Part shown: piece by piece, positions 26,767 to 34,896 of the stretch
Numbering within the stretch: the first letter of the stretch is position 1
Layout: each line of letters opens with the position of its first letter
Source: Streptomyces galbus
GTDB lineage: Bacteria; Actinomycetota; Actinomycetes; Streptomycetales; Streptomycetaceae
Length of the DNA: 64,000 bases
Direction of reading: 5' to 3'
Assembly (NCBI RefSeq): GCF_005280195.1
Contig: NZ_SZPR01000025.1
Coordinates: 161,623-225,622 of the forward strand
The notes under the pieces: generated by a model
What the model was told of the DNA's origin: nothing
The model's input: the letters and a program-made list of their open reading frames with translations, nothing else
Database searches by the model: none
Position numbers and translations under genes: made by a program

Positions 26767-28009
26767 GCCGCACCGCCTCCCCGGCGGCGCTGTCCGACGC
26801 CCGCCCCACCCGCACCACGCGGCTGGGGCCCGCGGTCCGCGCCCGGCGGGCCCGTCGCTGCTCGAACCCGTGGAACGCCGCCCAGCACACGGCCAGCGCC
26901 AGCGCGAACACCGGCAGCCACAGCAGCCGGGCGGCCACCCAGGCCGTGCCGTCCGGCACGGTGTGCAGACCGGGCAGCCGGCCGGCCGCCAGAGCGGTGG
27001 CCGTGGTCGCCATCATGGCCGTCTGGTGCCACAGGAACAGCGTCATCGCCGACAGGTTCACCAGCGCGACCGCCGCCCACGGCACGGGCCGGCGCACCGC
27101 CCGGCGCAGCCGCTCCCGCAGCAGCAGCGCCAGCCCGCACTGGGCCAGGCCGAACGTCACCGCGGCCAGCGTCGGTGGGTTCAGGTTGGAGACCGCCGCG
27201 CCGGGCACGCCGACCATCGACGCCGGATAGCCCGCGCAGGCGACCAGCAGCGCCGTCGCCACCGCGCCGCCCGCCAGCAGCGCCCAGCCCGCGCGCGGGC
27301 GCTCCAGCTCGCCCCGCGTCCACGCCGCGCCCAGGGTGTACGGGACCAGCCAGCCTGCGGCCAGGTTGACCCAGCCGAGCCAGGCGGGGCCCCCGAGGCC
27401 GAAGCGCACCAGGTCGACGTGCAGGACGACCGCCAGCGGCCACAGCGGGTTCAGCCGGGTCAGCAGCGGGGTCGCCGCCGTCAGCGCCGCGAACACCAGC
27501 AGGAACCACAGGGGCGACAGCGCCAGCTTCACCACCGTGTGCACGGTGACGAAGGACGCGCCCGTCAGGAGCAGCCCCGCCGCCGCCACCGTCCACACCC
27601 CCAGCACGGCGGCGACCGGCCCGAACAGCCGCGCCAGCCGCGCCCGCAGCCACGCGCCGTACGACGTGCCCCGTGCGCGGGCCGAGGCGAGGCCCTTCGT
27701 CGCCACGTGGCCGCCCACCAGGAAGAACACCGCGAGTGTCTGGAACACCCAGGACACCGGGGCCAGCCACGGCATGTGCCCCAGCGGGCTGGCCGCGCGC
27801 AGGGCGGTGCCGTCGGCGACCAGGGCGGTCACCAGCCAGTGGCCGAGGACCACGCCGAGGATCGCGCAGGCGCGCAGGGCGTCCACCGCGCGGTCGCGGC
27901 CGGGCGGGGTGGCGGCGTCGATCCGGACGGCCGCCCGCCGTATCCGCGCGCGGAGCGCGGGGGCGGTCGTGCCGCGGGGGGTCCCGGGCCGTGTCCGCGC
28001 CCTAGGCAC
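26759..28009 (-). CDS. Acyltransferase family 3 integral membrane protein
   Basis: A 416-residue polytopic protein of the acyltransferase-3 family, which O-acylates extracellular polysaccharides, antibiotics or lipids. Residues 40-60 (RDRAVDALRACAILGVVLGHW) carry the conserved Arg-x(n)-His pair. About ten hydrophobic segments follow, including LAVFFLVGGHVATKGL and LSAMTLFLWHQTAMMATT. The C-terminus is basic. It overlaps the hydrolase gene upstream and the kinase gene downstream by eight bases each. Context suggests the kinase senses or controls a cell-surface modification. Confidence 0.92.
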   Translation of the reverse strand: MPRARTRPGTPRGTTAPALRARIRRAAVRIDAATPPGRDRAVDALRACAILGVVLGHWLVTALVADGTALRAASPLGHMPWLAPVSWVFQTLAVFFLVGGHVATKGLASARARGTSYGAWLRARLARLFGPVAAVLGVWTVAAAGLLLTGASFVTVHTVVKLALSPLWFLLVFAALTAATPLLTRLNPLWPLAVVLHVDLVRFGLGGPAWLGWVNLAAGWLVPYTLGAAWTRGELERPRAGWALLAGGAVATALLVACAGYPASMVGVPGAAVSNLNPPTLAAVTFGLAQCGLALLLRERLRRAVRRPVPWAAVALVNLSAMTLFLWHQTAMMATTATALAAGRLPGLHTVPDGTAWVAARLLWLPVFALALAVCWAAFHGFEQRRARRARTAGPSRVVRVGRASDSAAGEAVRRA

Positions 28010-29192
28010 GGGTCACCTCCGCGGTCCGGCCGAGGACGATCCGGGCGACGTTGGCCAGGGAGGCGGAGCCCGCCGCGAAGTAGTCGCTGTGGCCGCCCGG
28101 TCCGGCGGCGAAGACGTCGGCGCCGAAGGACGGGGACACCGGGTCGGTGCCGAAGCCGACGGTCGTGCCGAACAGGTCCGCGCTGACGTGCGGGACGTGC
28201 GCCACCCAGTCGTCGGCGCCCCGGGCCGCCCACACCCGCGCCCGGGTGTCCAGGCCGGCGGCGGTGTCCGCGCCCGTGCCGGGGCTGCCGAGCAGGACCA
28301 GGTCGTCGACGTCCGCGCCGGCCGCCGTGCGGGCGCACACCACCGAGCCGTACGAGTGGCACACCAGCGTCAGCCGGGCGCCGGGTCCCGTGACGCCCCG
28401 CAGCTCGCGCAGGAAGTCCCGCAGGCGCGGGGCCGCTTCGTCGGCGCGGGCCGTCGTCGTCACCGCGGTGCTGACCGTGCCCGGTGTGCGGTAGCCGAGC
28501 CAGGCGACCACCGCCGTGCGGGTGCCGGGCGGGGCCGTCCGGGCGAGCCGGTGGTGCAGGGACACGGCGGCCGTGCGCAGGCGGGCGTAGGTGTCCAGCG
28601 AGGTGTCGGAGCCCGGGACCAGCACCGCGATCCGGTCGGCGCGGGCCAGGTCGCCGAAGACCTCGGTGACCAGGCCCGGCCCGCGCCCGTCGAAGGCCAG
28701 CAGGGCGCCGGCCGGGGCGGCCAACGCCCGCTCCGCCGCCGCGCGGTGGCCGTCGCCGTGGGCCGCGGCCATCCGGGAGGCGAGCGCCGCGTTCGCCCGG
28801 TTGGCGGCGTACGCCTGCGTCAGCGTCGCGGCGGTGACCGGGGCGAGGGCGGCCGGAGGCGGGGCTGGGATGCCGGGGCGGGCCGCGCCGGACAGCGGGA
28901 CGACCAGGGCGGCGACCACCAGAGCGGCGAGCAGCGCCCGCAGGGGCCGCAAGGGCCGCAGGAGCCGCAGGAGCCGCAAGGGCCGCAGGAGCCGTAGGCG
29001 GGGACGGTCCCGCGCCGCGTCCCCGCGCACCTCCCCGTCCCGGCCCGCGCCACCGGCCGCACCCGCACCCGCCCCCCGGCCGACGCCACCGGCCGCACCC
29101 GCACCCGTCCCCCGGCCCGCTTCACGGGCCGCACCCGCACCCGCCTCCGCCCCGGTCACCGCACCCGCACCCGCACCCGTCACCGCGCCCAT
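28002..29192 (-). CDS. Alpha/beta hydrolase, DUF1023 family, secreted or membrane-anchored
   Basis: A hydrolase of up to 396 residues. The core shows RIAVLVPGSDTSL, the nucleophile elbow LVCHSYGSVVC and a late His in PGGHSDYF, matching DUF1023 enzymes. Before it lies a membrane or signal segment (ALLAALVVAALVVPLSGAA), preceded by a low-complexity Gly/Ala/Arg stretch and an Arg/Leu/Pro repeat. The true start may be a later GTG near 29035. It is the first gene of a coupled set with the acyltransferase and two-component system 2. The substrate is unknown. Confidence 0.85.
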   Translation of the reverse strand: MGAVTGAGAGAVTGAEAGAGAAREAGRGTGAGAAGGVGRGAGAGAAGGAGRDGEVRGDAARDRPRLRLLRPLRLLRLLRPLRPLRALLAALVVAALVVPLSGAARPGIPAPPPAALAPVTAATLTQAYAANRANAALASRMAAAHGDGHRAAAERALAAPAGALLAFDGRGPGLVTEVFGDLARADRIAVLVPGSDTSLDTYARLRTAAVSLHHRLARTAPPGTRTAVVAWLGYRTPGTVSTAVTTTARADEAAPRLRDFLRELRGVTGPGARLTLVCHSYGSVVCARTAAGADVDDLVLLGSPGTGADTAAGLDTRARVWAARGADDWVAHVPHVSADLFGTTVGFGTDPVSPSFGADVFAAGPGGHSDYFAAGSASLANVARIVLGRTAEVTRA

Positions 29193-29305
29193 GCCCGTCG
29201 TCCTCCCCGCCCGCCCGGTCCGCCCGTCGGACCGCTCTGGCTGGGAAGTTACGGATCAGCGCACGTGGTTCGCGTCCCGCCGCAGAGCTCTTTCGCGCTG
29301 TAGCT

Positions 29306-29321
29306 CTCAGGTATTACGGGT
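29306..29321 (-). promoter_or_regulatory. 16-bp motif upstream of the hydrolase/acyltransferase/system 2 operon
   Basis: The minus strand reads ACCCGTAATACCTGAG, 113 bp before the hydrolase start. It matches 15 of 16 bases of the motif before system 1 at 24538-24553. Confidence 0.55.
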
Positions 29322-29389
29322 ACGACAGGGGGCGGCTACCGGGGCGACCACAGGGGACGCGCCCCCGGGACCGGCGACCCGGTCGCGCG

Positions 29390-30331
29390 TCACCACGCCA
29401 GTTGCGCGATCTCCTCCGCCACCACCGCGCACGCGTCCGCCACCGGGTCGATCAGCGGGAAGTGGCCGACGTCCTCCAGCAGCGTCAGTCCCACGACCTC
29501 GCCCGCCTTGGCCGCGGCGTCCGCGTACGCCTCGGCGACCGCCTGCGGGACCACGCGGTCGGCGCGCCCCTGGACGAGCGTCGTCGCGATGCCGGTCGGC
29601 AGCAGCAGGGCCGGGTCGGCGTACGGCCGACGCTGCTCGAACAGGTCGTCGGCGCCCAGCAGTTGGCGTGCGGCGCCTCCGCACACGTCCAGCTTGTCGG
29701 CGACCGCGAGGTCGGCGATCGGGGCCAGCGCGACCACGCCCCGCAGCGGCGCCGGGCGGTCCGTGCGCCAGGGGGCGTCGGCGGGCAGGAGGTGCCGGGC
29801 GGCCGCCCACAGGGCCAGGTGGCCGCCGGCCGAGTGCCCGACGAGGACCGTGCGGCGCGCGTCGCCCTGCGGCAGCACCTCGCGCACGAGCGCGGGCAGG
29901 GCGTCGAGGGCGGCGGCGACGTCGTCGAAGGTGTCGGGCCAGCGGCCCGCGGCCGGGGCCGTGCCCGCCGCGCCCACCGCGCCCACCGCGCCCGCCGTGC
30001 CTTCGGGGGTGTCTGGGGTGTCTGGGGTGTCGGGGGTGTCGCCGCCCCGCCGGTACTCCACGCTGGCCACGGCGAAGCCCCGCCGGGCCAGGAAGTCGGC
30101 GAACGGGGTGACGTGGCGCCGGTCGTGCGCGGCACGCCAGGCTCCGCCGTGCAGGACGACCACCAGCGGCACGGGGCCGCCGGGGCCGACCTGCACGCGC
30201 GGGGCGTAGAGGTCGACGACCTGGTCGGGCAGATCGCCGTAGGAGGCGGTGGCGTCCGGATCGACGGGCGGGTGCGAGAAGGCCGACCGCTCCTCGGCGG
30301 CGGCCCGGGCTGCGGCGACGTCGTCCGGCAT
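29390..30331 (-). CDS. kynB: Kynurenine formamidase-like alpha/beta hydrolase
   Basis: A 313-residue alpha/beta hydrolase with VVLHGGAWRAAHDRR (oxyanion hole), the nucleophile elbow LVGHSAGGHLALW and a C-terminal catalytic Asp/His pair (GRADRVV; DVGHFPLI). It lies behind kynureninase and tryptophan dioxygenase, so hydrolysis of N-formylkynurenine to kynurenine is the likely role. I recall the matching S. coelicolor gene being assigned this function. A DTP triplet repeat and an Ala/Gly stretch at about 98-125 form a low-complexity loop not expected in the family. It is 225 bp from kynU, so it may have its own promoter. Confidence 0.8.
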   Translation of the reverse strand: MPDDVAAARAAAEERSAFSHPPVDPDATASYGDLPDQVVDLYAPRVQVGPGGPVPLVVVLHGGAWRAAHDRRHVTPFADFLARRGFAVASVEYRRGGDTPDTPDTPDTPEGTAGAVGAVGAAGTAPAAGRWPDTFDDVAAALDALPALVREVLPQGDARRTVLVGHSAGGHLALWAAARHLLPADAPWRTDRPAPLRGVVALAPIADLAVADKLDVCGGAARQLLGADDLFEQRRPYADPALLLPTGIATTLVQGRADRVVPQAVAEAYADAAAKAGEVVGLTLLEDVGHFPLIDPVADACAVVAEEIAQLAW

Positions 30332-30493
30332 GCTCCAACCTCTCAGCGGTCACGTGGACTTGGCGGTCCAGGCGAGTACGGGCCGGCGGGGGACACGGCC
30401 GTTGGCCGGGACGGTACCAGGCCGGTGACGTGCGCGGACACGCGGATGTCACGCAGGGTGAGGCCAGGGCGGTGCCGTGACCGGGCGGCCGCA

Positions 30494-30531
30494 CGGACGG
30501 TCACCGCACACGCGCGTGCCGCCACCGTCCG
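30494..30531 (-). terminator. Stem-loop downstream of kynU
   Basis: CGGACGGT (30494-30501) and ACCGTCCG (30524-30531) pair perfectly around a 22-base loop containing CGCGCG. It lies 26 bp after the kynU stop. There is no T-run, so it is a moderate candidate. Confidence 0.4.
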
Positions 30532-30556
30532 CGCGCGTGCCGCCGCTGCCCGTCCG

Positions 30557-31777
30557 CTACTCCGCCCGGCCCCCCGCCACCTCGTCCAGCACCTCGCCGA
30601 GCACCTCGCCCAGCACCCGCGCCGCGCGCTCCACGTCCGCGAACCCGACGTACAGCGGGGTGAAGCCGAAGCGCAGGACGTCCGGGTGGCGGAAGTCGCC
30701 GACCACCCCGCGGTCGATCAGCCGCTTCATGACGTCCCCGGCGTCCGCGCAGCGCAGCGCCACCTGGCTGCCGCGCTCCGCGTGGGCGAGCGGGGTCAGG
30801 CACTCCACCGCGCCCGGCGGGACGTATGCGGTCACGCACTCCAGGAAGAAGTCCGTCAGCGCCAGCGACTTGGCCCGCACCGCCTCGACCGGGACGCCCT
30901 CCCACACCTCCAGCGCCGCCTCCAGGGCGAGCAGGGAGAGGATGTCGGGCGTGCCCACGCGCCCGCGCAGCGCACCGGGCGCGGGCGTGTAGGCCGGGCT
31001 CATCCCGAACGGGTCCGCGTGGGAGTTCCAGCCGGGCAGCGGCGAGTCGAAACGGTCCTGCAGCTCGCGGCGCACGTACAGGTACGCCGGTGCGCCCGGG
31101 CCGCCGTTGAGGTACTTGTAGGTGCAGCCGACCGCCAGGTCGACCCCGTGCGCGTCGAGCCCGACCGGCAGCGCGCCCGCGCTGTGGCACAGGTCCCAGA
31201 CGGCGAGCGCGCCCGCCGCGTGGACGGCGGCGGTCAGGGACGGCAGGTCGTGCAGCCGTCCCGTGCGGTAGTCGACGTGGTTGACCAGCACCGCGGCGGT
31301 GCGCGCGCCGAGCGCGCCCGGCAGCTCGGCGGGCCGGACGGGACGCAGCGCGCAGCCGGTCAGGCGGGCCGCCGACTCGGCGATGTAGCCGTCCGTGGGG
31401 AAGGTGGAGGCGTCGACGACGATCTCGTCCCGGCCGGGGCCCGCCATCCGTACGGCGGCCACGAGCGCCTTGAAGACGTTCACGCTGGTCGAGTCGCCCA
31501 CCACGATCTGCCCGGGCGCGGCGCCGACCAGCGGGGCGATCCGGTCGCCGATCCGCTCGGGCGCGGTCCACCAGCCGCTCTCGTCCCAGGAGCGGATGCG
31601 CAGCCGGCCCCACTGCCGGCGGACGACGTCCTCGACGCGGCCGGGGACGGCGGCGGGCAGGGCGCCCAGCGAGTTGCCGTCCAGGTAGACCGTGTCGTCC
31701 AGCTCGAACTCACCGCGCTTGGCGGCGAGTTCGTCGGTCGCGTCGAGCTTCTCGGCGCGGCGGGCGAGGTCAGACAT
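30557..31777 (-). CDS. kynU: Kynureninase
   Basis: PLP enzyme that cleaves kynurenine to anthranilate and alanine. The length is 406 residues, as usual. It shows YLDGNSLGALP at the N-terminus, VVGDSTSVNVFK, DYRTGRLHDLP, the VWDLCHSAGALPVGL region, and the cofactor lysine in CTYKYLNGGPGAPAYLYV. The C-terminal small domain ends with FRHPDVLRFGFTPLYV. The start overlaps the end of the dioxygenase gene by eight bases, so the two are coupled. Anthranilate from this route can feed primary or antibiotic metabolism. Confidence 0.96.
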   Translation of the reverse strand: MSDLARRAEKLDATDELAAKRGEFELDDTVYLDGNSLGALPAAVPGRVEDVVRRQWGRLRIRSWDESGWWTAPERIGDRIAPLVGAAPGQIVVGDSTSVNVFKALVAAVRMAGPGRDEIVVDASTFPTDGYIAESAARLTGCALRPVRPAELPGALGARTAAVLVNHVDYRTGRLHDLPSLTAAVHAAGALAVWDLCHSAGALPVGLDAHGVDLAVGCTYKYLNGGPGAPAYLYVRRELQDRFDSPLPGWNSHADPFGMSPAYTPAPGALRGRVGTPDILSLLALEAALEVWEGVPVEAVRAKSLALTDFFLECVTAYVPPGAVECLTPLAHAERGSQVALRCADAGDVMKRLIDRGVVGDFRHPDVLRFGFTPLYVGFADVERAARVLGEVLGEVLDEVAGGRAE

Positions 31778-32609
31778 GGGACCTCGCCGTCCACAGCTCG
31801 GGGAAGACGCTCTTCTGCGCCCGCTTCTCCAGCCAGGCGACGCCGGCGGAGCCGCCGGTGCCCTGCTTGGCGCCCATCGCGCGGCGGGTGGCGACCAGGT
31901 GGTCGTTGCGCCAGCGCCACACCAGTTCGCCCACGTCGGTCAACGCCTCGCCCAGGCGCGCCAGTTCGCCGTTCTGGTCGCCCGCGTACACGGCCGCCCA
32001 GGCCGCCTCGACCGCGTCCGACGGCTCGTAGCGCCGGGAGACGTCGCGCAGCAGCACCTCGTCGGGGATGTCGTGGCCGCGCCGCGCCAGCAGCCGGACG
32101 ACCTCGTCGTACAGGCTCGGCTCGTGCAGCGCCTTCTCGAGCTCGGCGTGGACGCGGGGCGCGCCGCGGTGCGGGACCAGCATCGACGCGGACTTGTCGC
32201 CGAGCAGGAACTCCATCCTGCGGTACATCGCCGACTGGAAGCCCGAGCCGTCGCCGAGCGCCGAGCGGTAGGAGTTGAACTGCGCCGGGGTGAGCTGCCC
32301 GAGCGGCTTCCAGGAGGCGTTCAGCGCCTCCAGCTCCCGCACGGACCGCTTCAGCGCGGCGATCGCGGTCGGGATGTCGTCCTCGCGCAGGGCGCGGGCC
32401 GCGGTCTCCCACTCGTGGACCACGACGGTGAACCACAGCTCCATCACCTGGGTGGTGACCAGGAAGACCATCTCGCCGGGGTCGTCGGAGAGGAGGTGCT
32501 GGAGGTGGGTGAGGACGTCCGCCTTGACGTAGTCCTCGTACGGCGTCGTGCCCTGGAAGTCGAGATGCGGAGTCGCGGGCTCTTCGGCCTCGTGAGCCTC
32601 GTGGGACAT
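31770..32609 (-). CDS. kynA: Tryptophan 2,3-dioxygenase
   Basis: Haem enzyme that opens the tryptophan indole ring to N-formylkynurenine. The 279 residues begin with a short acidic leader, then PYEDYVKADVLTHLQHLLSD. The core contains FLVTTQVMELWFTVVVHEW and VWRWRNDHLVATRRAMGAKQ with the probable haem His, followed by GTGGSAGVAWL. It is the first gene of the kynA-kynU pair. Together with the downstream formamidase-like hydrolase it makes a complete tryptophan-to-anthranilate route. Confidence 0.96.
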   Translation of the reverse strand: MSHEAHEAEEPATPHLDFQGTTPYEDYVKADVLTHLQHLLSDDPGEMVFLVTTQVMELWFTVVVHEWETAARALREDDIPTAIAALKRSVRELEALNASWKPLGQLTPAQFNSYRSALGDGSGFQSAMYRRMEFLLGDKSASMLVPHRGAPRVHAELEKALHEPSLYDEVVRLLARRGHDIPDEVLLRDVSRRYEPSDAVEAAWAAVYAGDQNGELARLGEALTDVGELVWRWRNDHLVATRRAMGAKQGTGGSAGVAWLEKRAQKSVFPELWTARSHV

Positions 32610-32715
32610 CGCTGTCTCCTGTGTTACTCCGGGTAGCGGTCCGCCCCTGCCGTTACCGACACGGGGGCCCCGGTCCCCGCCGGGAATCCTCTTCGATGGT
32701 CCGCCGAAAAGGCAA

Positions 32716-32741
32716 GGCCCGCCTGACGGCGCAGACGGGCC
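32716..32741 (-). terminator. Intrinsic terminator downstream of the DUF3151 gene
   Basis: GGCCCGCCTG (32716-32725) pairs with CAGACGGGCC (32732-32741) with one mismatch and a six-base loop. On the minus strand it is followed by TTGCCTTTTC, a fair T-run for this genome. It lies 20 bp after the stop. Confidence 0.75.
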
Positions 32742-32761
32742 CGGGAGCAGCGACGACGGGT

Positions 32762-33175
32762 CTAGCCCAGGGTCTGGGCGGCGGTCGGCGAGGAGTCCTT
32801 GAGGAACTGGGTGCAGCGCTCGTACTCCTCCTGCTCGCCGATCGCCTGCGCGGCGCGGGCGAGGGCGTGCAGGGCGCGCAGGAAGCCGCGGTTCGGCTCG
32901 TGCTCCCAGGGGACCGGGCCGTGGCCCTTCCAGCCGCTGCGGCGCAGGGAGTCCAGGCCGCGGTGATAGCCCGTCCGGGCGTAGGCGTACGACTCGACGA
33001 CGCTGCCCCGCTCGAACGCCTCGTCGGCGAGGCGCGCCCAGGCCAGGGACGACGTCGGGTACTTCGCGGCGACGTCGGCGGCCGGGGTGCCGTTCGCGAG
33101 CAGCTCGCGCGGCTCGGGGTCGTCGGGGAGGTGGGTCGGGGGCGGCCCCCCGAGGAGGTTCTCGTGAATCGTCAT
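32762..33175 (-). CDS. DUF3151 family protein
   Basis: A 137-residue protein conserved across actinobacteria. It opens with MTIHENLLGGPPPTHLP, followed by SSLAWARLADEAF, YAYARTGYHRGLDSLRRSGW and NRGFLRALHALARAAQAIGE. The TPR-like helical repeats suggest a scaffold, but the function is unknown. The start at 33175 is preceded by GGAGG. It is cytoplasmic. It is separated from the MFS gene upstream by a repeat-bearing gap of 161 bp. Confidence 0.9.
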   Translation of the reverse strand: MTIHENLLGGPPPTHLPDDPEPRELLANGTPAADVAAKYPTSSLAWARLADEAFERGSVVESYAYARTGYHRGLDSLRRSGWKGHGPVPWEHEPNRGFLRALHALARAAQAIGEQEEYERCTQFLKDSSPTAAQTLG

Positions 33176-33225
33176 GCGTTCCAGTCTGTCACCGGCCGCA
33201 CCCGACGGAGGAACCCGGCGGCACC

Positions 33226-33283
33226 CCCCAGGGGCGCGGGGAACTGCGCGACCAGCCCCCACGCATCCGCACCTGACAACGCA
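33226..33283. repeat. Inverted copy of an interspersed intergenic repeat
   Basis: The core CCCAGGGGCGCGGGGAACTG continues with CGCGACCAGCCCCC and ends near CACCTGACAACGC. It is the reverse complement, with changes, of the unit repeated in tandem at 37491-37714. I recall this GGGGCGCGGGGAACTGCGCG sequence as very common between genes in Streptomyces. Confidence 0.75.
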
Positions 33284-33304
33284 TCTGACAGCGCACCTGA
33301 CACT
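33269..33304. repeat. Three tandem 12-bp repeats
   Basis: The three units are GCACCTGACAAC, GCATCTGACAGC and GCACCTGACACT, placed end to end. They lie at the edge of the interspersed repeat, between the MFS stop and the DUF3151 start. Confidence 0.8.
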
Positions 33305-33336
33305 CCCCCGCACCGCCCGACGAACCACAGGAACCC

Positions 33337-34824
33337 CTATCCCCGCCGCTCCCCCTCCAGCGGCGGAGCCGTGACACTCGCGTGCCGCCGGCACTCCGGC
33401 TTCCGGCACCCCGGCGCCGGACGGCGCACCGTCGCCCACGCCAGCACCGCACCGACGACGAGGACCCCGGCGCACACCGCCATCGCCCGCTGGAAGGCGT
33501 GGTCGAAGGCCGGCGCCGACCGGTACGCCTCCGGCCCCATCCCCGTCACCAGCGGCAGCGCGGCCACCGCGACCAGGCCGGCCGCCCGGGCCGCCGCGTT
33601 GTTGACGCCGCTGGCCAGGCCCGCCCGGCTCACGTCGACCGAGGCCAGGACGGTCGCCGTCAGCGGCGCGACCAGGCTGACCATGCCGAGCCCGAGCACC
33701 AGGACGGCGGGCAGCACGTCGGTGAGGTAGCGGGCGTCCTGGCCGACGCGCAGCATCAGCAGCATCCCCGCCGCGCACAGCAGCGGGCCCACGGTGAGCG
33801 GCAGGCGCGGGCCGATGCGCTCGGCCAGCTCCCCGGACCGGGCGGACAGCAGCAGCATCAGCACCGTCGTCGGCAGCAGCGCGGTGCCCGCGCCGAGCGC
33901 CGAGTAGCCGGCCACCACCTGGAGCTGGACGGCCGCCAGGAAGAAGAAGCCGCCGAACGCCGCGTACACGCACAGCGTCACCAGGTTCACGGCGGTGAAC
34001 TGCCGGGACGTGAAGATGTCCGGCGGCATCATCGGTTCGGGCCGGCGCCGCTCGACGACGACGAAGGCGACGCCCGCGGCCACCCCGGCGACCGCCGCGG
34101 GAACGACGTACGGCGAACCCCCGGGAGCCTCGATCAGGGCGTACGTCACCAGCGCGAGCGCGAGGGCGCCCAGCGCGGCACCGAGCACGTCGAAGTGACC
34201 GTGGGGCGGGCGCCCGGCCACCCCGGCGTCCCGCGCCCCGGAGCGCGCGTCCGACTCGGGTACGTGCCGTACGGCGATCGGGGCGCACAGCAGGGCCAGC
34301 GGCACGTTCAGCAGGAACACCCAGCGCCAGCCGGGCCCGTCCACCAGCCAGCCGCCGAGGAACGGCCCGACGGCCGCCCCGATGCCCCCGAAGCCCGACC
34401 ACAGGCCGACGGCGCGGCCCCGGTCGTCCGGGTGGAAGGACGCCTGGATCAGGGCCAGCGAGCCCGGCGTCAGCAGCGCGCCGCCGGCCCCCTGGAGCGC
34501 GCGGGCGGCCACCAGCACCCCGGCGTCCGGCGCCAGCCCGCACAGCAGCGAGGCCGCGGCGAACCACACCACGCCGATGACGAACACCTTGCGCCGCCCG
34601 TACCGGTCGCCGAGCGAACCGCCGAGCAGGATCAGCCCGGCCAGGGTCACCATGTACGCGTTGACGGTCCACTGCAGGGCCGCGAGGTCGGCGTCGAGGT
34701 CGCGGCCGATGCGCGGCAGGGCGACGTTGACGACCGTGGAGTCCAGCAGGGCCATGCTGGAGCCGAGCACGGTGGTCAGCAGGACCCACCGGCCCTGCGG
34801 GGAAGCCAGCCGGACGTCGGACAT
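33337..34824 (-). CDS. MFS drug exporter, DHA2 (EmrB/QacA) family
   Basis: A 495-residue proton-driven exporter with 14 predicted membrane segments. The N-terminus has LDSTVVNVALPRIGRDL (motif D1), QWTVNAYMVTLAGLILLGG and the loop motif GDRYGRRKVF (motif A). ARALQGAGGALLTPGSLALI is motif B, and GGIGAAVGPFLGGWLVD is motif C of antiporters. The substrate is probably a hydrophobic drug or antibiotic. No TetR or MarR regulator is adjacent. A strong terminator separates it from fba upstream. Confidence 0.95.
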   Translation of the reverse strand: MSDVRLASPQGRWVLLTTVLGSSMALLDSTVVNVALPRIGRDLDADLAALQWTVNAYMVTLAGLILLGGSLGDRYGRRKVFVIGVVWFAAASLLCGLAPDAGVLVAARALQGAGGALLTPGSLALIQASFHPDDRGRAVGLWSGFGGIGAAVGPFLGGWLVDGPGWRWVFLLNVPLALLCAPIAVRHVPESDARSGARDAGVAGRPPHGHFDVLGAALGALALALVTYALIEAPGGSPYVVPAAVAGVAAGVAFVVVERRRPEPMMPPDIFTSRQFTAVNLVTLCVYAAFGGFFFLAAVQLQVVAGYSALGAGTALLPTTVLMLLLSARSGELAERIGPRLPLTVGPLLCAAGMLLMLRVGQDARYLTDVLPAVLVLGLGMVSLVAPLTATVLASVDVSRAGLASGVNNAAARAAGLVAVAALPLVTGMGPEAYRSAPAFDHAFQRAMAVCAGVLVVGAVLAWATVRRPAPGCRKPECRRHASVTAPPLEGERRG

Positions 34825-34840
34825 GCCCCAGGTATACAGC

Positions 34841-34866
34841 GAGCCCGGCGCCGAAGCACCGGGCTC
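34841..34866 (-). terminator. Stem-loop terminator downstream of fba
   Basis: GAGCCCGG (34841-34848) and CCGGGCTC (34859-34866) pair perfectly around ten bases. It lies 30 bp after the fba stop and just before the MFS start at 34824. Confidence 0.7.
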
Positions 34867-34896
34867 ACCGCGACGGAGTGGACCGCCGGTCCTCTC

